From NCBI GenBank assembly GCA_963715745.1, contig OY970271.1, forward strand, positions 3,038,001 to 3,102,000: a stretch of 64,000 nucleotides of DNA, written 5' to 3'. The translations under genes were made by a program, and so were the position numbers. The notes under the pieces were generated by a model, which saw only the letters and a program-made list of their open reading frames with translations, was not told where the DNA came from and did no database searches. The DNA comes from CAWGJF01 sp963715745 (GTDB lineage: Bacteria; Bacteroidota; Ignavibacteria; Ignavibacteriales; Ignavibacteriaceae). Shown one piece after another: positions 42,448 to 52,600 of this stretch (position 1 is the first letter of the stretch; the number at the start of each line of letters is the position of its first letter).

Positions 42448-43275
42448 TTACTTCTTCCTTCGTTTGATAATAAATTTATTTGATGCTTTTTTATATTTTC
42501 TTGTTTTCAATCCTTTAGCCTTCTGGCCCCAAGGGGAAACCGGATGACCTCCACCGGAAGTTTTACCTTCACCACCACCCATTGGATGATCAACTGGATT
42601 CATTGCAACACCTCTTGACTGTGGTCTGATTCCAAGCCAACGAGATCTGCCGGCTTTTCCAAGGCTGATATTTTCCTGTTCAGCATTTCCTACTGCTCCA
42701 TAAGTAGCAAGGCAATCAAGACTTATCATCCTAACTTCACCTGAAGGAAGTTTGAGCTGCGCATAATTACCTTCTTTGGCCATAAGCTGAAGCGATGAAC
42801 CTGCACTTCGTCCTAGCTGTCCGCCTTTCCCTGGTTTTATTTCAACGTTATGAACAAAGCTACCGAGTGGCATTTCTTTAAGCGGTAAAGCATTTCCAAT
42901 TGAAATTTCACTGCCGGAACCAGAAACAACTGTATCTCCGACTTTCAAACCATTTGGTGCTATGATGTATCTTTTTTCGCCGTCAACGTAATGCAACAAT
43001 GCAATTCTTGAAGAGCGGTTTGGATCATATTCAATAGAAAATACTTTTGAGGGGACGTTATGTTTATCCCTTTTAAAATCTATAATACGATATCTTCTTT
43101 TATGACCACCACCGCGATGGCGGGAAGTGATTCTACCATGATTATTTCTTCCGCCAGATTTTTTAAGAGAAACAGTAAGTGATTTTTCAGGTTCACTTTT
43201 AGTTATCTCATCAAATCCAAAATTGCTTCTGAATCTTGATCCGGGTGTAACAGGTTTTACTTTTTTAATAGCCAT
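42448..43275 (-). CDS. rplB: 50S ribosomal protein L2
   Basis: The 275-residue protein has the RGGGHKRRYRIIDFKR block near residue 54 and the C-terminal RGVAMNPVDHPMGGGEGKTSGGGHPVSPWG, which contains the His next to the peptidyl-transferase centre. L2 is essential for subunit joining. Usual size; between rplW and rpsS. Confidence 0.98.
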   Translation of the reverse strand: MAIKKVKPVTPGSRFRSNFGFDEITKSEPEKSLTVSLKKSGGRNNHGRITSRHRGGGHKRRYRIIDFKRDKHNVPSKVFSIEYDPNRSSRIALLHYVDGEKRYIIAPNGLKVGDTVVSGSGSEISIGNALPLKEMPLGSFVHNVEIKPGKGGQLGRSAGSSLQLMAKEGNYAQLKLPSGEVRMISLDCLATYGAVGNAEQENISLGKAGRSRWLGIRPQSRGVAMNPVDHPMGGGEGKTSGGGHPVSPWGQKAKGLKTRKYKKASNKFIIKRRKK

Positions 43276-43297
43276 TTATTAACCTTAATTTCGCCAA

Positions 43298-43591
43298 CTA
43301 AACTTCTTCAAACAATTCTATTGATTCACCTTCTTTGAGAGTGATAATAGCCTTTTTATAACCGGAAGTTTTACCAGTAAATCTTCCGCTTTTTCTAAAC
43401 TGGGTTTTTATCTTACCATTATATTTAATTGTTTTCACGTCTGTAACATGTACATTAAACTTTTGTTCTATTGCTTTAGCAATCTGTATTTTATTTGCAT
43501 GGGGATTAACGATAAATCCATATTTTCCCTGGTCAGCAGATATGTTCGTCATTTTTTCAGTAATTAACGGGCTGATTAGTATCTGGTGCAT
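43298..43591 (-). CDS. rplW: 50S ribosomal protein L23
   Basis: The 97-residue protein has the L23 pattern ILISPLITEKMTNISADQGKYGFIVNPHANKIQIAKAIEQKFNVHVTDV and a terminal KKAIITLKEGESIELFE. It is the docking site for trigger factor and SRP at the tunnel exit. It starts one base after the rplD stop. Confidence 0.97.
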   Translation of the reverse strand: MHQILISPLITEKMTNISADQGKYGFIVNPHANKIQIAKAIEQKFNVHVTDVKTIKYNGKIKTQFRKSGRFTGKTSGYKKAIITLKEGESIELFEEV

Positions 43592-43592
43592 A

Positions 43593-44240
43593 TTAGTTAA
43601 CCGCCTCTCCGTTTTCAGACAAAATATTATTAATTACATCAACTGCACTTTTCTGCAACACAAGCACCTGGTTATTCAAAATATCATAAGTTGAAGCTTT
43701 TTTTGCTTCAAGTATACTAACCTTGGGTACATTTCTTCCTGATTTAAAAGTTACAGGATTATAGTCACTGGTAAGTAATAATATTTTTTTATTGTCTATT
43801 TTCAAAGCGTTCATCATTTCAACAAAATCTTTAGTCTGAGGTTTTTCAAATGAAAAATCTTCAACAATCATCAGTTGCGAATCTTTAACTTTATAACTGA
43901 ATGCTGATTTCCTTGCTAACTTTTTAACTTTCTTAGGTAAATCCTGTCTATAATTTCTCGGTCGCGGTCCAAAAATTCTGCCGCCACCAACCCATAATGG
44001 TGATCTGTTTGTGCCGGCACGCGCACCACCCCGTCCTTTTTGCTTCCATGGTTTTTTTCCGCCACCACGTACTTCACTTCTTTCTTTAGATTTATGAGTA
44101 CCCTGTCTTTTATTAGCAAGATGTGCTTTAACAGAGAGATAAATTGCATGATCATTCGGTTCAATTCCGAATATACTATCTGCTAATTCCAACTTTTCTT
44201 TTGAAAGCTTACCATCTTTATTATATATATCGAAAGTCAT
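43593..44240 (-). CDS. rplD: 50S ribosomal protein L4
   Basis: The 215-residue protein has the tunnel loop KSRSEVRGGGKKPWKQKGRGGARAG-like segment (here KERSEVRGGGKKPWKQKGRG) and then GGGRIFGPRPRNYRQDLPKK. L4 lines the exit tunnel and in gammaproteobacteria represses the S10 operon; regulation here is not visible. Between rplC and rplW. Confidence 0.97.
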   Translation of the reverse strand: MTFDIYNKDGKLSKEKLELADSIFGIEPNDHAIYLSVKAHLANKRQGTHKSKERSEVRGGGKKPWKQKGRGGARAGTNRSPLWVGGGRIFGPRPRNYRQDLPKKVKKLARKSAFSYKVKDSQLMIVEDFSFEKPQTKDFVEMMNALKIDNKKILLLTSDYNPVTFKSGRNVPKVSILEAKKASTYDILNNQVLVLQKSAVDVINNILSENGEAVN

Positions 44241-44252
44241 CTTAAAACCGTT

Positions 44253-44876
44253 TTATTTCTTTATCAATTCAACAATTGAATTATTAGCACCAGGAACAGC
44301 GCCTTTAATAAAAATCAGGTTTTCATCAGGTACAATCTTAACTACCATTAAATTAGAAATTGTAACTGTAGAATAACCCATTCTTCCGGCCATTCTCTGT
44401 CCTTTGAATACTCGTGAAGGATAAGAACTAGCGCCAATTGAACCGGGGGCTCTTAATCTGTCACTCTGTCCATGGGTTGTACCTCCCACACCGCCAAAGC
44501 CATGTCTTCTCATCACGCCCTGAAATCCTTTTCCTTTACTTTTACCTTTAACTTTTATTTTTTCACCAATATTAAAAATATCGACCTTAACATCATCTCC
44601 TACTTTAAGTTCATTTTTACCAAAGTCTTTGAACTCTTTCAGTGCTAAAACAGGGTTTAAATTATTTTTCTTAAACTGTCCAATTACAGGTTTGCTTACA
44701 TTTTTTTCTTTCTTTTCTCCAAATCCTAACTGGACAGCATTATAACCATCATTTTCTTTAGTTCTGATGGAAACAACTTTACAAGGTCCGGCTTCAATTA
44801 CAGTTACAGGAAATAAATCTCCGCTTTCTGTAAAGAAACTTGTCATACCTAATTTTTTACCAAGCAATCCTTGCAT
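44253..44876 (-). CDS. rplC: 50S ribosomal protein L3
   Basis: The 207-residue protein starts MQGLLGKKLGMTSFF and includes the loop HGFGGVGGTTHGQSDRLRAPGSIGASSYPSRVFKGQRMAGRMG that approaches the peptidyl-transferase centre. Size is normal. Between rpsJ and rplD. Confidence 0.97.
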   Translation of the reverse strand: MQGLLGKKLGMTSFFTESGDLFPVTVIEAGPCKVVSIRTKENDGYNAVQLGFGEKKEKNVSKPVIGQFKKNNLNPVLALKEFKDFGKNELKVGDDVKVDIFNIGEKIKVKGKSKGKGFQGVMRRHGFGGVGGTTHGQSDRLRAPGSIGASSYPSRVFKGQRMAGRMGYSTVTISNLMVVKIVPDENLIFIKGAVPGANNSIVELIKK

Positions 44877-44893
44877 CGTAACTCCTAAAACTT

Positions 44894-45202
44894 TTAGAGC
44901 TTGATCTCAATATCAACACCCGCCGGAATATCAAGCTTGCTTAAAGAATCGACGGTTTTGTTGTTTGAGTTATGAATATCAATAATTCTTTTATGTGCCC
45001 TTGTTTCAAATTGTTCCCGGGACTTTTTATCTACATGTGGAGATCTCAGAACAGTAAACACGGTTCTTTTAGTTGGCAAAGGAATTGGTCCTGAAACAAC
45101 TGCACCCGTACTCCTTACCGTTTTAATAATCTTCTCAGTCGATTTATCAATCAATATATGATCATAAGATTTCAACTTAATTCTTATCTTCTGGCCGGGC
45201 AC
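44894..45202 (-). CDS. rpsJ: 30S ribosomal protein S10
   Basis: The 102-residue protein reads IRIKLKSYDHILIDKSTEKIIKTVRSTGAVVSGPIPLPTKRTVFTVLRSPHVDKKSREQFETRAHKR, the classical S10 (NusE) sequence. It works in the 30S head and, with NusB, in transcription antitermination. The start is GTG with GGAG about eight bases upstream. It directly follows tuf across a hairpin. Confidence 0.97.
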   Translation of the reverse strand: MPGQKIRIKLKSYDHILIDKSTEKIIKTVRSTGAVVSGPIPLPTKRTVFTVLRSPHVDKKSREQFETRAHKRIIDIHNSNNKTVDSLSKLDIPAGVDIEIKL

Positions 45203-45229
45203 TTATTTGATCTCCTATATTTACTTTTC

Positions 45230-45257
45230 AAACGAAAAGGGAGCAACAACTCCCTTT
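45230..45257 (-). terminator. Hairpin between tuf and rpsJ
   Basis: AAAGGGAG (45236-45243) and CTCCCTTT (45250-45257) form a perfect 8-bp stem with a six-base loop. On the minus strand it is followed by only TTTTCGTTT, a mixed U tract, so it may act as a partial terminator that lowers ribosomal gene expression relative to tuf, or as a processing site. Confidence 0.6.
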
Positions 45258-45275
45258 CAGGTTTTATAATTTATT

Positions 45276-46481
45276 TTACTCAATTATTTTAGTTACAACA
45301 CCTGAACCAACTGTTCTACCACCTTCACGAATAGCAAATCTTAATTTTTCCTCCATTGCTATTTCCGATATAAGGTCAACAGAAAGATTTACTCTGTCAC
45401 CTGGCATAACCATTTCAGTTCCTGATGGTAATGTGGCAACACCGGTTACATCAGTTGTTCTAAAATAAAACTGAGGTCTGTAACCGTTAAAGAAAGGTGT
45501 ATGTCTTCCACCTTCATCTTTTGAAAGTACGTAAACTTCGCACTCAAATTTTTTATGAGGCGTAATTGAACCGGTTTTAGCTAAAACCATTCCTCTTTCA
45601 ATTTCATCTTTATCAATACCTCTTAACAATATTCCTGCATTATCACCAGCCATAGCAGAATCAAGTTCTTTTCTAAACATTTCTATTCCAGTTACGACAG
45701 TTTTCTTATGAACACCAAGTCCTATCAGTTCTACTTCCTCCTGAATTTTAACCTGTCCTCTTTCAACTCTTCCGGTTGCAACAGTGCCACGACCAGTTAT
45801 TGAGAAGACATCTTCCACCGGCATAAGAAATGGTTTGTCAGTATCTCTTTTAGGAACTTCAATATAAGTATCAACTGCATCCATTAACTCCCAGATACAT
45901 TTATATCTTTCATCATCTAAAGGTGCATTGCTTGAACCAGCTTCCAAAGCTTTTAATGCTGAACCTTTAATAATAGGAATATCATCACCAGGGAATTCAT
46001 ATTCATTTAACAAATCACGAAGTTCAACCTCAACAAGCTCTATTAACTCGGGATCATCAACCATATCAACTTTATTCATAAACACAACTATTTTTGGTAC
46101 ACCAACCTGACGTGCCAGGAGGATGTGTTCCCTCGTTTGTGGCATAGGACCATCAGTTGCAGCAACTACTAAAATTGCGCCATCCATTTGAGCAGCACCG
46201 GTAATCATATTCTTTACATAATCTGCGTGACCAGGGCAATCAACGTGAGCATAATGTCTTTTTTCCGTAGAATATTCAACATGTGCCGTTGCAATTGTAA
46301 TACCTCTTTCTTTTTCTTCTGGTGCGTTATCAATACTGTCAAAAGATCTAATCGTTGATAAGCCTTTAAGCGCAAGAGCCATTGTGATGGCAGCTGTTAA
46401 AGTTGTTTTACCATGATCTACGTGACCAATAGTGCCAACATTAACGTGGGGCTTACTCCTATCAAATTTTTCTTTTGCCAT
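45276..46481 (-). CDS. tuf: Translation elongation factor Tu
   Basis: The 401-residue GTPase has G1 GHVDHGKTT, the switch segment ERGITIATAHVEY, G3 DCPGHADYVKNMITGAAQMDG, G4 NKVD, and the two beta-barrel domains ending REGGRTVGSGVVTKIIE. EF-Tu carries aminoacyl-tRNA to the ribosome. This is the only tuf in the window; the second position used in many bacteria, just before secE, is occupied by rpmG and tRNA-Trp here. Confidence 0.98.
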   Translation of the reverse strand: MAKEKFDRSKPHVNVGTIGHVDHGKTTLTAAITMALALKGLSTIRSFDSIDNAPEEKERGITIATAHVEYSTEKRHYAHVDCPGHADYVKNMITGAAQMDGAILVVAATDGPMPQTREHILLARQVGVPKIVVFMNKVDMVDDPELIELVEVELRDLLNEYEFPGDDIPIIKGSALKALEAGSSNAPLDDERYKCIWELMDAVDTYIEVPKRDTDKPFLMPVEDVFSITGRGTVATGRVERGQVKIQEEVELIGLGVHKKTVVTGIEMFRKELDSAMAGDNAGILLRGIDKDEIERGMVLAKTGSITPHKKFECEVYVLSKDEGGRHTPFFNGYRPQFYFRTTDVTGVATLPSGTEMVMPGDRVNLSVDLISEIAMEEKLRFAIREGGRTVGSGVVTKIIE

Positions 46482-46521
46482 CGTTTTCTCCTTTTAATTT
46501 ATTTGTTTTATTTTTTTCAAT

Positions 46522-48621
46522 TTAAGCAGTTGCTGATGATTTTTTACCTAAAGATTTTTCAGAAATTTCTTCTGCAACACTCTGGGGAACCTGCTGATAA
46601 TGATCAAACTGCATTGAGTAAATTGCTCTTCCCTGGGTCATAGATCTTAATACTGTTGCATAACCAAACATCTCTGCCAATGGAACTTTGGATTTTATCA
46701 CCTGTGCATCTTTTCTTGCAGAAAAACCTTCTATTTTTCCTCTCCTTGAATTAATATCTCCCATAACATCGCCAAGATATTCTTCCGGAGTTACAACTTC
46801 TACAGACATGATCGGTTCAAGTAAAACCGGTTTTGCTTTTTTGCATCCATCTTTAAAAGCAATTGATCCCGCAACTTTGAATGAAAGTTCATCAGAGTCT
46901 ACGTCATGATATGATCCATCAAACAATCTTGCTTTAATATCCACAACCGGATAACCAGCAAGCACTCCACTTCTCATCGCTTCCTGAATTCCTGAAGAAA
47001 CTGCAGGAATATATTCTTTTGGAATTGAACCGCCTACAATATCATTCACAAATTCATAACCTTTACCTGGTTCATTCGGGGAAAGTTCAATTTCAACATG
47101 CCCGTATTTTCCACGACCACCAGATTGTTTAATAAATTTACCTTCAACTTCTACAGATTGTGTTATAGATTCTCTGTAAGCAACCTGTGGTTTACCAATA
47201 TTAGCTTCAACTTTAAATTCTCTTTTCATTCTATCAACCAGAATTTCAAGATGAAGTTCTCCCATTCCACTTATTAATGTTTGGCCGGTTTCTTCATCAA
47301 CATTAACTCTGAAAGTTGGATCTTCATCCGATAATCTTGTAAGAGCATCAGATAACTTATCCTGATCAGCTTTTGTTTTAGGTTCAATAGCAATCTGTAT
47401 AACAGGCTCAGGAAATGTCATCTTTTCCAGAACTACAGGATCTTTTTCATCACAAAGAGTATCACCGGTTTTGGTAAACTTTAATCCGACAACCGCTGCA
47501 ATATCACCCGCTCTTACTTCAGCAATATCTTCACGGTGATTAGCATGCATCTGCAATAATCTTCCGATACGTTCTTTCTTTCCGCTAACAGCATTATAAA
47601 TGTAAGAACCGGATTTCATCAAACCTGAATAAACTCTAAAGAAACATAACTTGCCAACATATGGATCGTTCATAATTTTAAAAGCAAGCGCTGTAAATTT
47701 TTCTTTCTCATCAATTTTTCTTTTAATCACGTCATTCATATCAACATGATGTGCCTGAATTTCCTTAAAGTCCAACGGACAAGGAAGAAAATCAATTATG
47801 TAATCCAGTAATTTCTGAACGCCTTTATTTTTAAAAGCTGAGCCACATAAAACAGGAATAATTTTTAATTCAATTGTTGCACGTCTTAAGACTTCTTTAA
47901 TTTCGTCCGGTGTTATTTCTTTTCCATCAAGATATTTTTCAAGCAAAGTATCATCTACATCAGAAACAGCTTCGAGCATTTGAGTTCTGTATTTATTTGC
48001 TGTTTCCAATAAATCCTGCGGAATTGGAATTTCATCGAATGTAGCACCAAAAGTTTCTTCGTGATACATCCTTGCATTGAAATTTATCAGATCTATCACT
48101 CCGGCAAACAGATCGCCTTCACCAATTGGAAGGTTTACCGGGATGGCATTTGCACCCAATCTTTCCTTCATCATATTTACCGCATTATAAAAATCCGCAC
48201 CGATGCGGTCCATCTTATTTATAAATGCAATTCTGGGAACACCATATTTATCAGCCTGACGCCAAACTGTTTCTGATTGTGGTTCAACACCTCCAACAGC
48301 ACAGAACAGTGCAACTGCACCATCAAGTACTCTTAATGATCTTTCTACTTCAACTGTAAAATCAACATGCCCGGGAGTATCTATAATATTTATCTGATGA
48401 TCATTCCAGAAACATGTTGTTGCGGCACTGGTAATTGTAATTCCGCGCTCTTTTTCCTGTTCCATCCAATCCATAACTGCAGCGCCATCATGCACTTCAC
48501 CAAGTCTGTGAACTTTACCTGTGTAAAATAAAATTCTTTCAGTCGTAGTTGTCTTACCGGCATCAATGTGTGCCATTATGCCTATATTTCTTACTTTATC
48601 TATGCCTAATTTATTTGCCAT
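46522..48621 (-). CDS. fusA: Translation elongation factor G
   Basis: The 699-residue protein has G1 AHIDAGKTT, switch ERGITITSAATTCFW, G3 DTPGHVDFTVEVERSL, G4 NKMDRIGADF, and the domain IV segment GGRGKYGHVEIELSPNEPGKGYEF. EF-G drives translocation. Length and all five domains are standard. It is followed by tuf after 40 bases. Confidence 0.98.
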   Translation of the reverse strand: MANKLGIDKVRNIGIMAHIDAGKTTTTERILFYTGKVHRLGEVHDGAAVMDWMEQEKERGITITSAATTCFWNDHQINIIDTPGHVDFTVEVERSLRVLDGAVALFCAVGGVEPQSETVWRQADKYGVPRIAFINKMDRIGADFYNAVNMMKERLGANAIPVNLPIGEGDLFAGVIDLINFNARMYHEETFGATFDEIPIPQDLLETANKYRTQMLEAVSDVDDTLLEKYLDGKEITPDEIKEVLRRATIELKIIPVLCGSAFKNKGVQKLLDYIIDFLPCPLDFKEIQAHHVDMNDVIKRKIDEKEKFTALAFKIMNDPYVGKLCFFRVYSGLMKSGSYIYNAVSGKKERIGRLLQMHANHREDIAEVRAGDIAAVVGLKFTKTGDTLCDEKDPVVLEKMTFPEPVIQIAIEPKTKADQDKLSDALTRLSDEDPTFRVNVDEETGQTLISGMGELHLEILVDRMKREFKVEANIGKPQVAYRESITQSVEVEGKFIKQSGGRGKYGHVEIELSPNEPGKGYEFVNDIVGGSIPKEYIPAVSSGIQEAMRSGVLAGYPVVDIKARLFDGSYHDVDSDELSFKVAGSIAFKDGCKKAKPVLLEPIMSVEVVTPEEYLGDVMGDINSRRGKIEGFSARKDAQVIKSKVPLAEMFGYATVLRSMTQGRAIYSMQFDHYQQVPQSVAEEISEKSLGKKSSATA

Positions 48622-48646
48622 TTTATTTATACTTCGTTTCTAATTA

Positions 48647-49114
48647 TTACCATTTAAAGTGAGCAAAAGCTTTATTTGCTTCTGCCATTTTATGTGTATC
48701 TTCTTTCTTTTTAACTGCCCCGCCTTCATTATTTGAAGCCGAAATTAACTCCAATGCAAGTTTCATAGACATTGTTTTTTCACTTCTCTGTCTTGCATAA
48801 GATTTAATCCATCTCATAGCAAGTGCGGAACGTCTTTCAGGTCTAACTTCAGTTGGAACCTGATAAGTAGCACCTCCAACTCTCCTGCTTCTTACTTCAA
48901 TCAAAGGCTGAGTATTAGATAATGCTTGTTTGAAGACTTCCAGTCCTGGTTTCTTTGTCCTTTTTTCAATCTGATCAAATGCATTATAAACCATGCTCCT
49001 TGCAATTGACTTTTTACCATCATACATGATTACATTGATAAACCTTGAAACCAGTACATCATTAAATTTAGGATCAGGTTTAATAAACTTTTTTTCTGCT
49101 CTTCTTTTTCTCAT
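48647..49114 (-). CDS. rpsG: 30S ribosomal protein S7
   Basis: The 155-residue protein contains VSRFINVIMYDGKKSIARSMVYNAFDQI and the RSRRVGGATYQVPTEVRPERRSALAMRWI block of S7, which binds the 3' major domain of 16S rRNA. It begins two bases after rpsL ends. Confidence 0.97.
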   Translation of the reverse strand: MRKRRAEKKFIKPDPKFNDVLVSRFINVIMYDGKKSIARSMVYNAFDQIEKRTKKPGLEVFKQALSNTQPLIEVRSRRVGGATYQVPTEVRPERRSALAMRWIKSYARQRSEKTMSMKLALELISASNNEGGAVKKKEDTHKMAEANKAFAHFKW

Positions 49115-49116
49115 AC

Positions 49117-49494
49117 TTATTTAGCTTTAGGTTTTTTAGCTCCGTATTTTGATCTTCCTTTTTTTCTATCTTCAACTCCGCTTGTATCCAGAGTACCTCT
49201 TATTACATGATACCTGACACCAGGTAAATCTTTTACTCTTCCACCTCTAATCATAACAATTGAATGTTCCTGAAGATTGTGTCCTTCACCAGGGATATAT
49301 GCAGTTACTTCAATGTTGTTAGTAAGTCTTACTCTTGCAACTTTTCTTAATGCAGAATTAGGTTTTTTTGGTGTAGTAGTATACACTCTTGTACATACTC
49401 CTCTCTTCTGCGGACATCCATCCAGCGCCGGTGCTTTATTCTTAGATAAAATCTGCACTCGTCCTTTTCTTACTAACTGATTTATAGTTGGCAC
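49117..49494 (-). CDS. rpsL: 30S ribosomal protein S12
   Basis: The 125-residue protein has TPKKPNSALRKVARVRL and GGRVKDLPGVRYHVIRG, with Lys at the two positions where streptomycin resistance changes arise, so it reads as the sensitive type. S12 monitors decoding in the A site. The start is GTG with AGGAG upstream. First gene of the str-S10-spc-alpha block. Confidence 0.97.
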   Translation of the reverse strand: MPTINQLVRKGRVQILSKNKAPALDGCPQKRGVCTRVYTTTPKKPNSALRKVARVRLTNNIEVTAYIPGEGHNLQEHSIVMIRGGRVKDLPGVRYHVIRGTLDTSGVEDRKKGRSKYGAKKPKAK

Positions 49495-49537
49495 AAAAAT
49501 CTCCTGAGAATTTCAATCAAAAAAAATTCAGATTTCA

Positions 49538-49566
49538 AATATACTTGAAACCCTAAATTAAGTCAA
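49538..49566 (-). promoter_or_regulatory. Sigma-70 type promoter of the rpsL block
   Basis: On the minus strand TTGACT (49566-49561) is followed after exactly 17 bases by TATATT (49543-49538). It lies about 45 bases upstream of the rpsL GTG start and downstream of the rpoC terminator. It is the clearest promoter in the window and shows that the housekeeping sigma recognises a classic bacterial consensus. Confidence 0.85.
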
Positions 49567-49610
49567 GAAAATGACCATTTGTTAAATTATTTTAAGACAC
49601 ACAATCAGAT

Positions 49611-49650
49611 AAAAAATCCGGCACTTTTAATACAGTACCGGATTTAAATT
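49611..49650 (-). terminator. Terminator after rpoC
   Basis: AAATCCGG (49614-49621) and CCGGATTT (49638-49645) form the stem, with ACT/AGT pairing that extends it inward. On the minus strand the stem leads into a U tract (from A residues at 49611-49616). It divides the secE-rpoC unit from the rpsL unit. Confidence 0.82.
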
Positions 49651-49670
49651 CCGTCAATTTTACTTCTTTT

Positions 49671-52600
49671 CTATGTGGAAGAAACCTCTTCCTCTTCTTT
49701 TACTTCAGGAACAGCTATTTCAGTGTTTAACAGAATCTTACGATACTTCTTTAGTCCGGTTCCTGCTGGGATTAAATGACCCATAACAACATTTTCCTTT
49801 AGTCCAGTAAGTTTGTCAATCTTAGTCTGAATAGCAGCATTAGCCAGAACTTTTGTTGTCTCCTGGAATGAAGCTGCTGAGATGAAGCTTTCTGTTGAAA
49901 GTGCGGCTTGTGTAATACCAAGTAAAATGTGTTCAAAAGTTGCAGGTTCGGCATCTCTAGCATCAATTGGCTTCTTATCTTTCTTCTTTAAGTCAACATT
50001 TAATTCGCGTAACTTTGCTTTAGAAATAAGCTGTCCATTTTTGTACCTTGAATCACCTTTTTCGGTAATATAAATCAGGTTCATTACACGATTATTTTCT
50101 TCAATGAATTCAACTCGATCAACAACATCTTCTTCAAGAAATTTTGTATCACCGGGTGAAACTATTTTTATTTTCTGAAGCATTTGCCTTACAATTACTT
50201 CAATATGCTTATCATTTATTTTTACACCCTGAAGTCTGTAAACATCCTGAATTTCATTAACGAGATATTCCTGTACAGCACTTGTTCCTTTAATACTTAA
50301 AATGTCGTGAGGATTTATTGGCCCGTCAGTGATTTTTTCACCTGCAGGAATATCATCCCCGTCCTGAACAAGAATATGTTTACCAAGTGGAACATTATAT
50401 TTCTTTTCATCAGATCCATCATGCGCAGTAACAAAAATTTCTCTGGAACCTTTTTTACGAGCTCCGAATTTAACCAAACCTTCAATCTCAGTAACAATTG
50501 CAGGTTCTTGTGGACTCCTTGCTTCGAACAACTCTGTTACTCTTGGTAAACCGCCTGTAATATCACGGCTCTTTGTAGCCTGTTTTGAAATTTTTGCCAG
50601 GACAGTACCGGCAACTACTGACTCACCTTCTTCAACAGAAAGATATGAACGTGTAGGAAGGTTGAATGATTTCTTTTCACCTTCATCATTTATAATGACA
50701 ACACTAGGAGTTAATGTTTTGTCTTTAGATTCAATTACTACTTTCTGAACATGACCAGTTTGTTCATCTGTAACTTGTTTTAAAGTAGCACCATCTACGA
50801 GGTCAACAAATTTTACTTTACCGGAAATATCAGTTATGATCAGTGCGTTGTACGGATCATGATGATATAAAGGACTTCCTTTTTTAACCATCTGCCCATC
50901 TTCAACAACAAGTTCAGAACCATAAGGCACATCATATTTTTTCAATTGCCTGTTGTTATCATCATACACTCCAATTACACCACGTCTTCCAGTGACAACT
51001 TTAACTTTCATTTCAGGTCCGCCAAACGGATCCGGAAGAACTTTTTCAACGGAGGCTATCTTTTCAAACTGAACCTTTCCTTCAAAATTGGATTCAACCT
51101 GAGACTGACTAGCAATACGTGATGAAGTACCGCCAAGATGGAAAGTTCTCAGTGTTAACTGAGTTCCCGGTTCACCAATTGATTGAGCAGCAATTATTCC
51201 AACAGATTCGCCAATCTCTACACTTTTCCCGTTAGTTAAATTTCTTCCATAACATTTCGCACACACGCCGCGCTTTGATTCACAGGTTAACACTGTTCTT
51301 ATATAAACAGATTCAATGCTGGCATCTTCTATTTTATCTGCAATCTCTTCAGTAATTAATTCGCCGGCAGAAATAATTAATTCATCATTTACCGGATTGT
51401 AAACATCCTCCTGTGCAACTCGGCCTGTAATTCTTTCACCAAGTGGTTCTCTTTCCTGTTCAACATCTTTTAACGCTTTAATCTCAATTCCTAAAATAGT
51501 TCCGCAATCTTCTTCAGTAATTATCACATCCTGGGAAACGTCTACTAATCTTCTTGTCAGGTAACCAGCATCAGCAGTTTTTAAAGCTGTATCTGCAAGT
51601 CCCTTTCTTGCACCGTGAGTAGAGATAAAATATTCAAGTACAGTAAGACCTTCTTTAAAGTTTGCTATGATCGGGTTTTCAATAATTTCTCCAGCCTGAC
51701 CTGATAGAGTTTTTTGAGGTTTCATCATCAAACCTCTCATTCCTGCAAGTTGACGTACCTGTTCCTGAGATCCTCTAGCACCTGAGTCAACCATCATATG
51801 TAAAGAATTAAATCCACCATCTGAAGCTCTGATTTTATCCATCAATGCCCGGGCAACATCGTTTGTTGTGTGTGTCCAGACGTCAATTATTTTATTATAT
51901 CTTTCAGCATCAGTTATCACACCTTGTTCATGTTCATTGAGGATAGAATCAACTTTTTTATTTGCTTTAACAATAAGATTACCTTTTTGTTCAGGTATAA
52001 CCATATCTGTAAAGCTGATTGAAAGTCCACCGATAGTTGAATAAGTAAATCCGAGATCTTTCAAATCATCAAGAAACTTGGATGTAACTTTATTCCCTAA
52101 CTTCATAAACATCTTGCCAATAATTCCGCCAAATGCTTTTTTAACTAATAGTTGGTTAATGAAGCCCATTTCTTTTGGAACTATCTGGTTAAAGATTACT
52201 CTTCCAATTGTAGTTTCAATCAACTCATTTTCAATCTTCACTTTTATTTTTGCATGAAGACCAACAACACCAGCATTATGGGCTATTATAGCTTCTTCCG
52301 GTGACGAGAAAATCATCCCCTCACCTTTTTCGCCTTCGCGGAATTTTGTAAGGTAATAACAACCAAGAACTATATCCTGGGTTGGAACTACAATCGGACT
52401 TCCGTTTTGTGGCGAAAGAATATTATGACTGCTTAACATTAATAATGCGGCTTCAAGCTGTGCTTCATAGGAAAGCGGAACGTGAACTGCCATCTGGTCT
52501 CCATCAAAGTCAGCATTAAATGCTGTACAAACCATTGGATGGAGCTGAATTGCACGTTCATCAATTAAAATTGGCTGGAATGCCTGAATTCCAAGTCGGT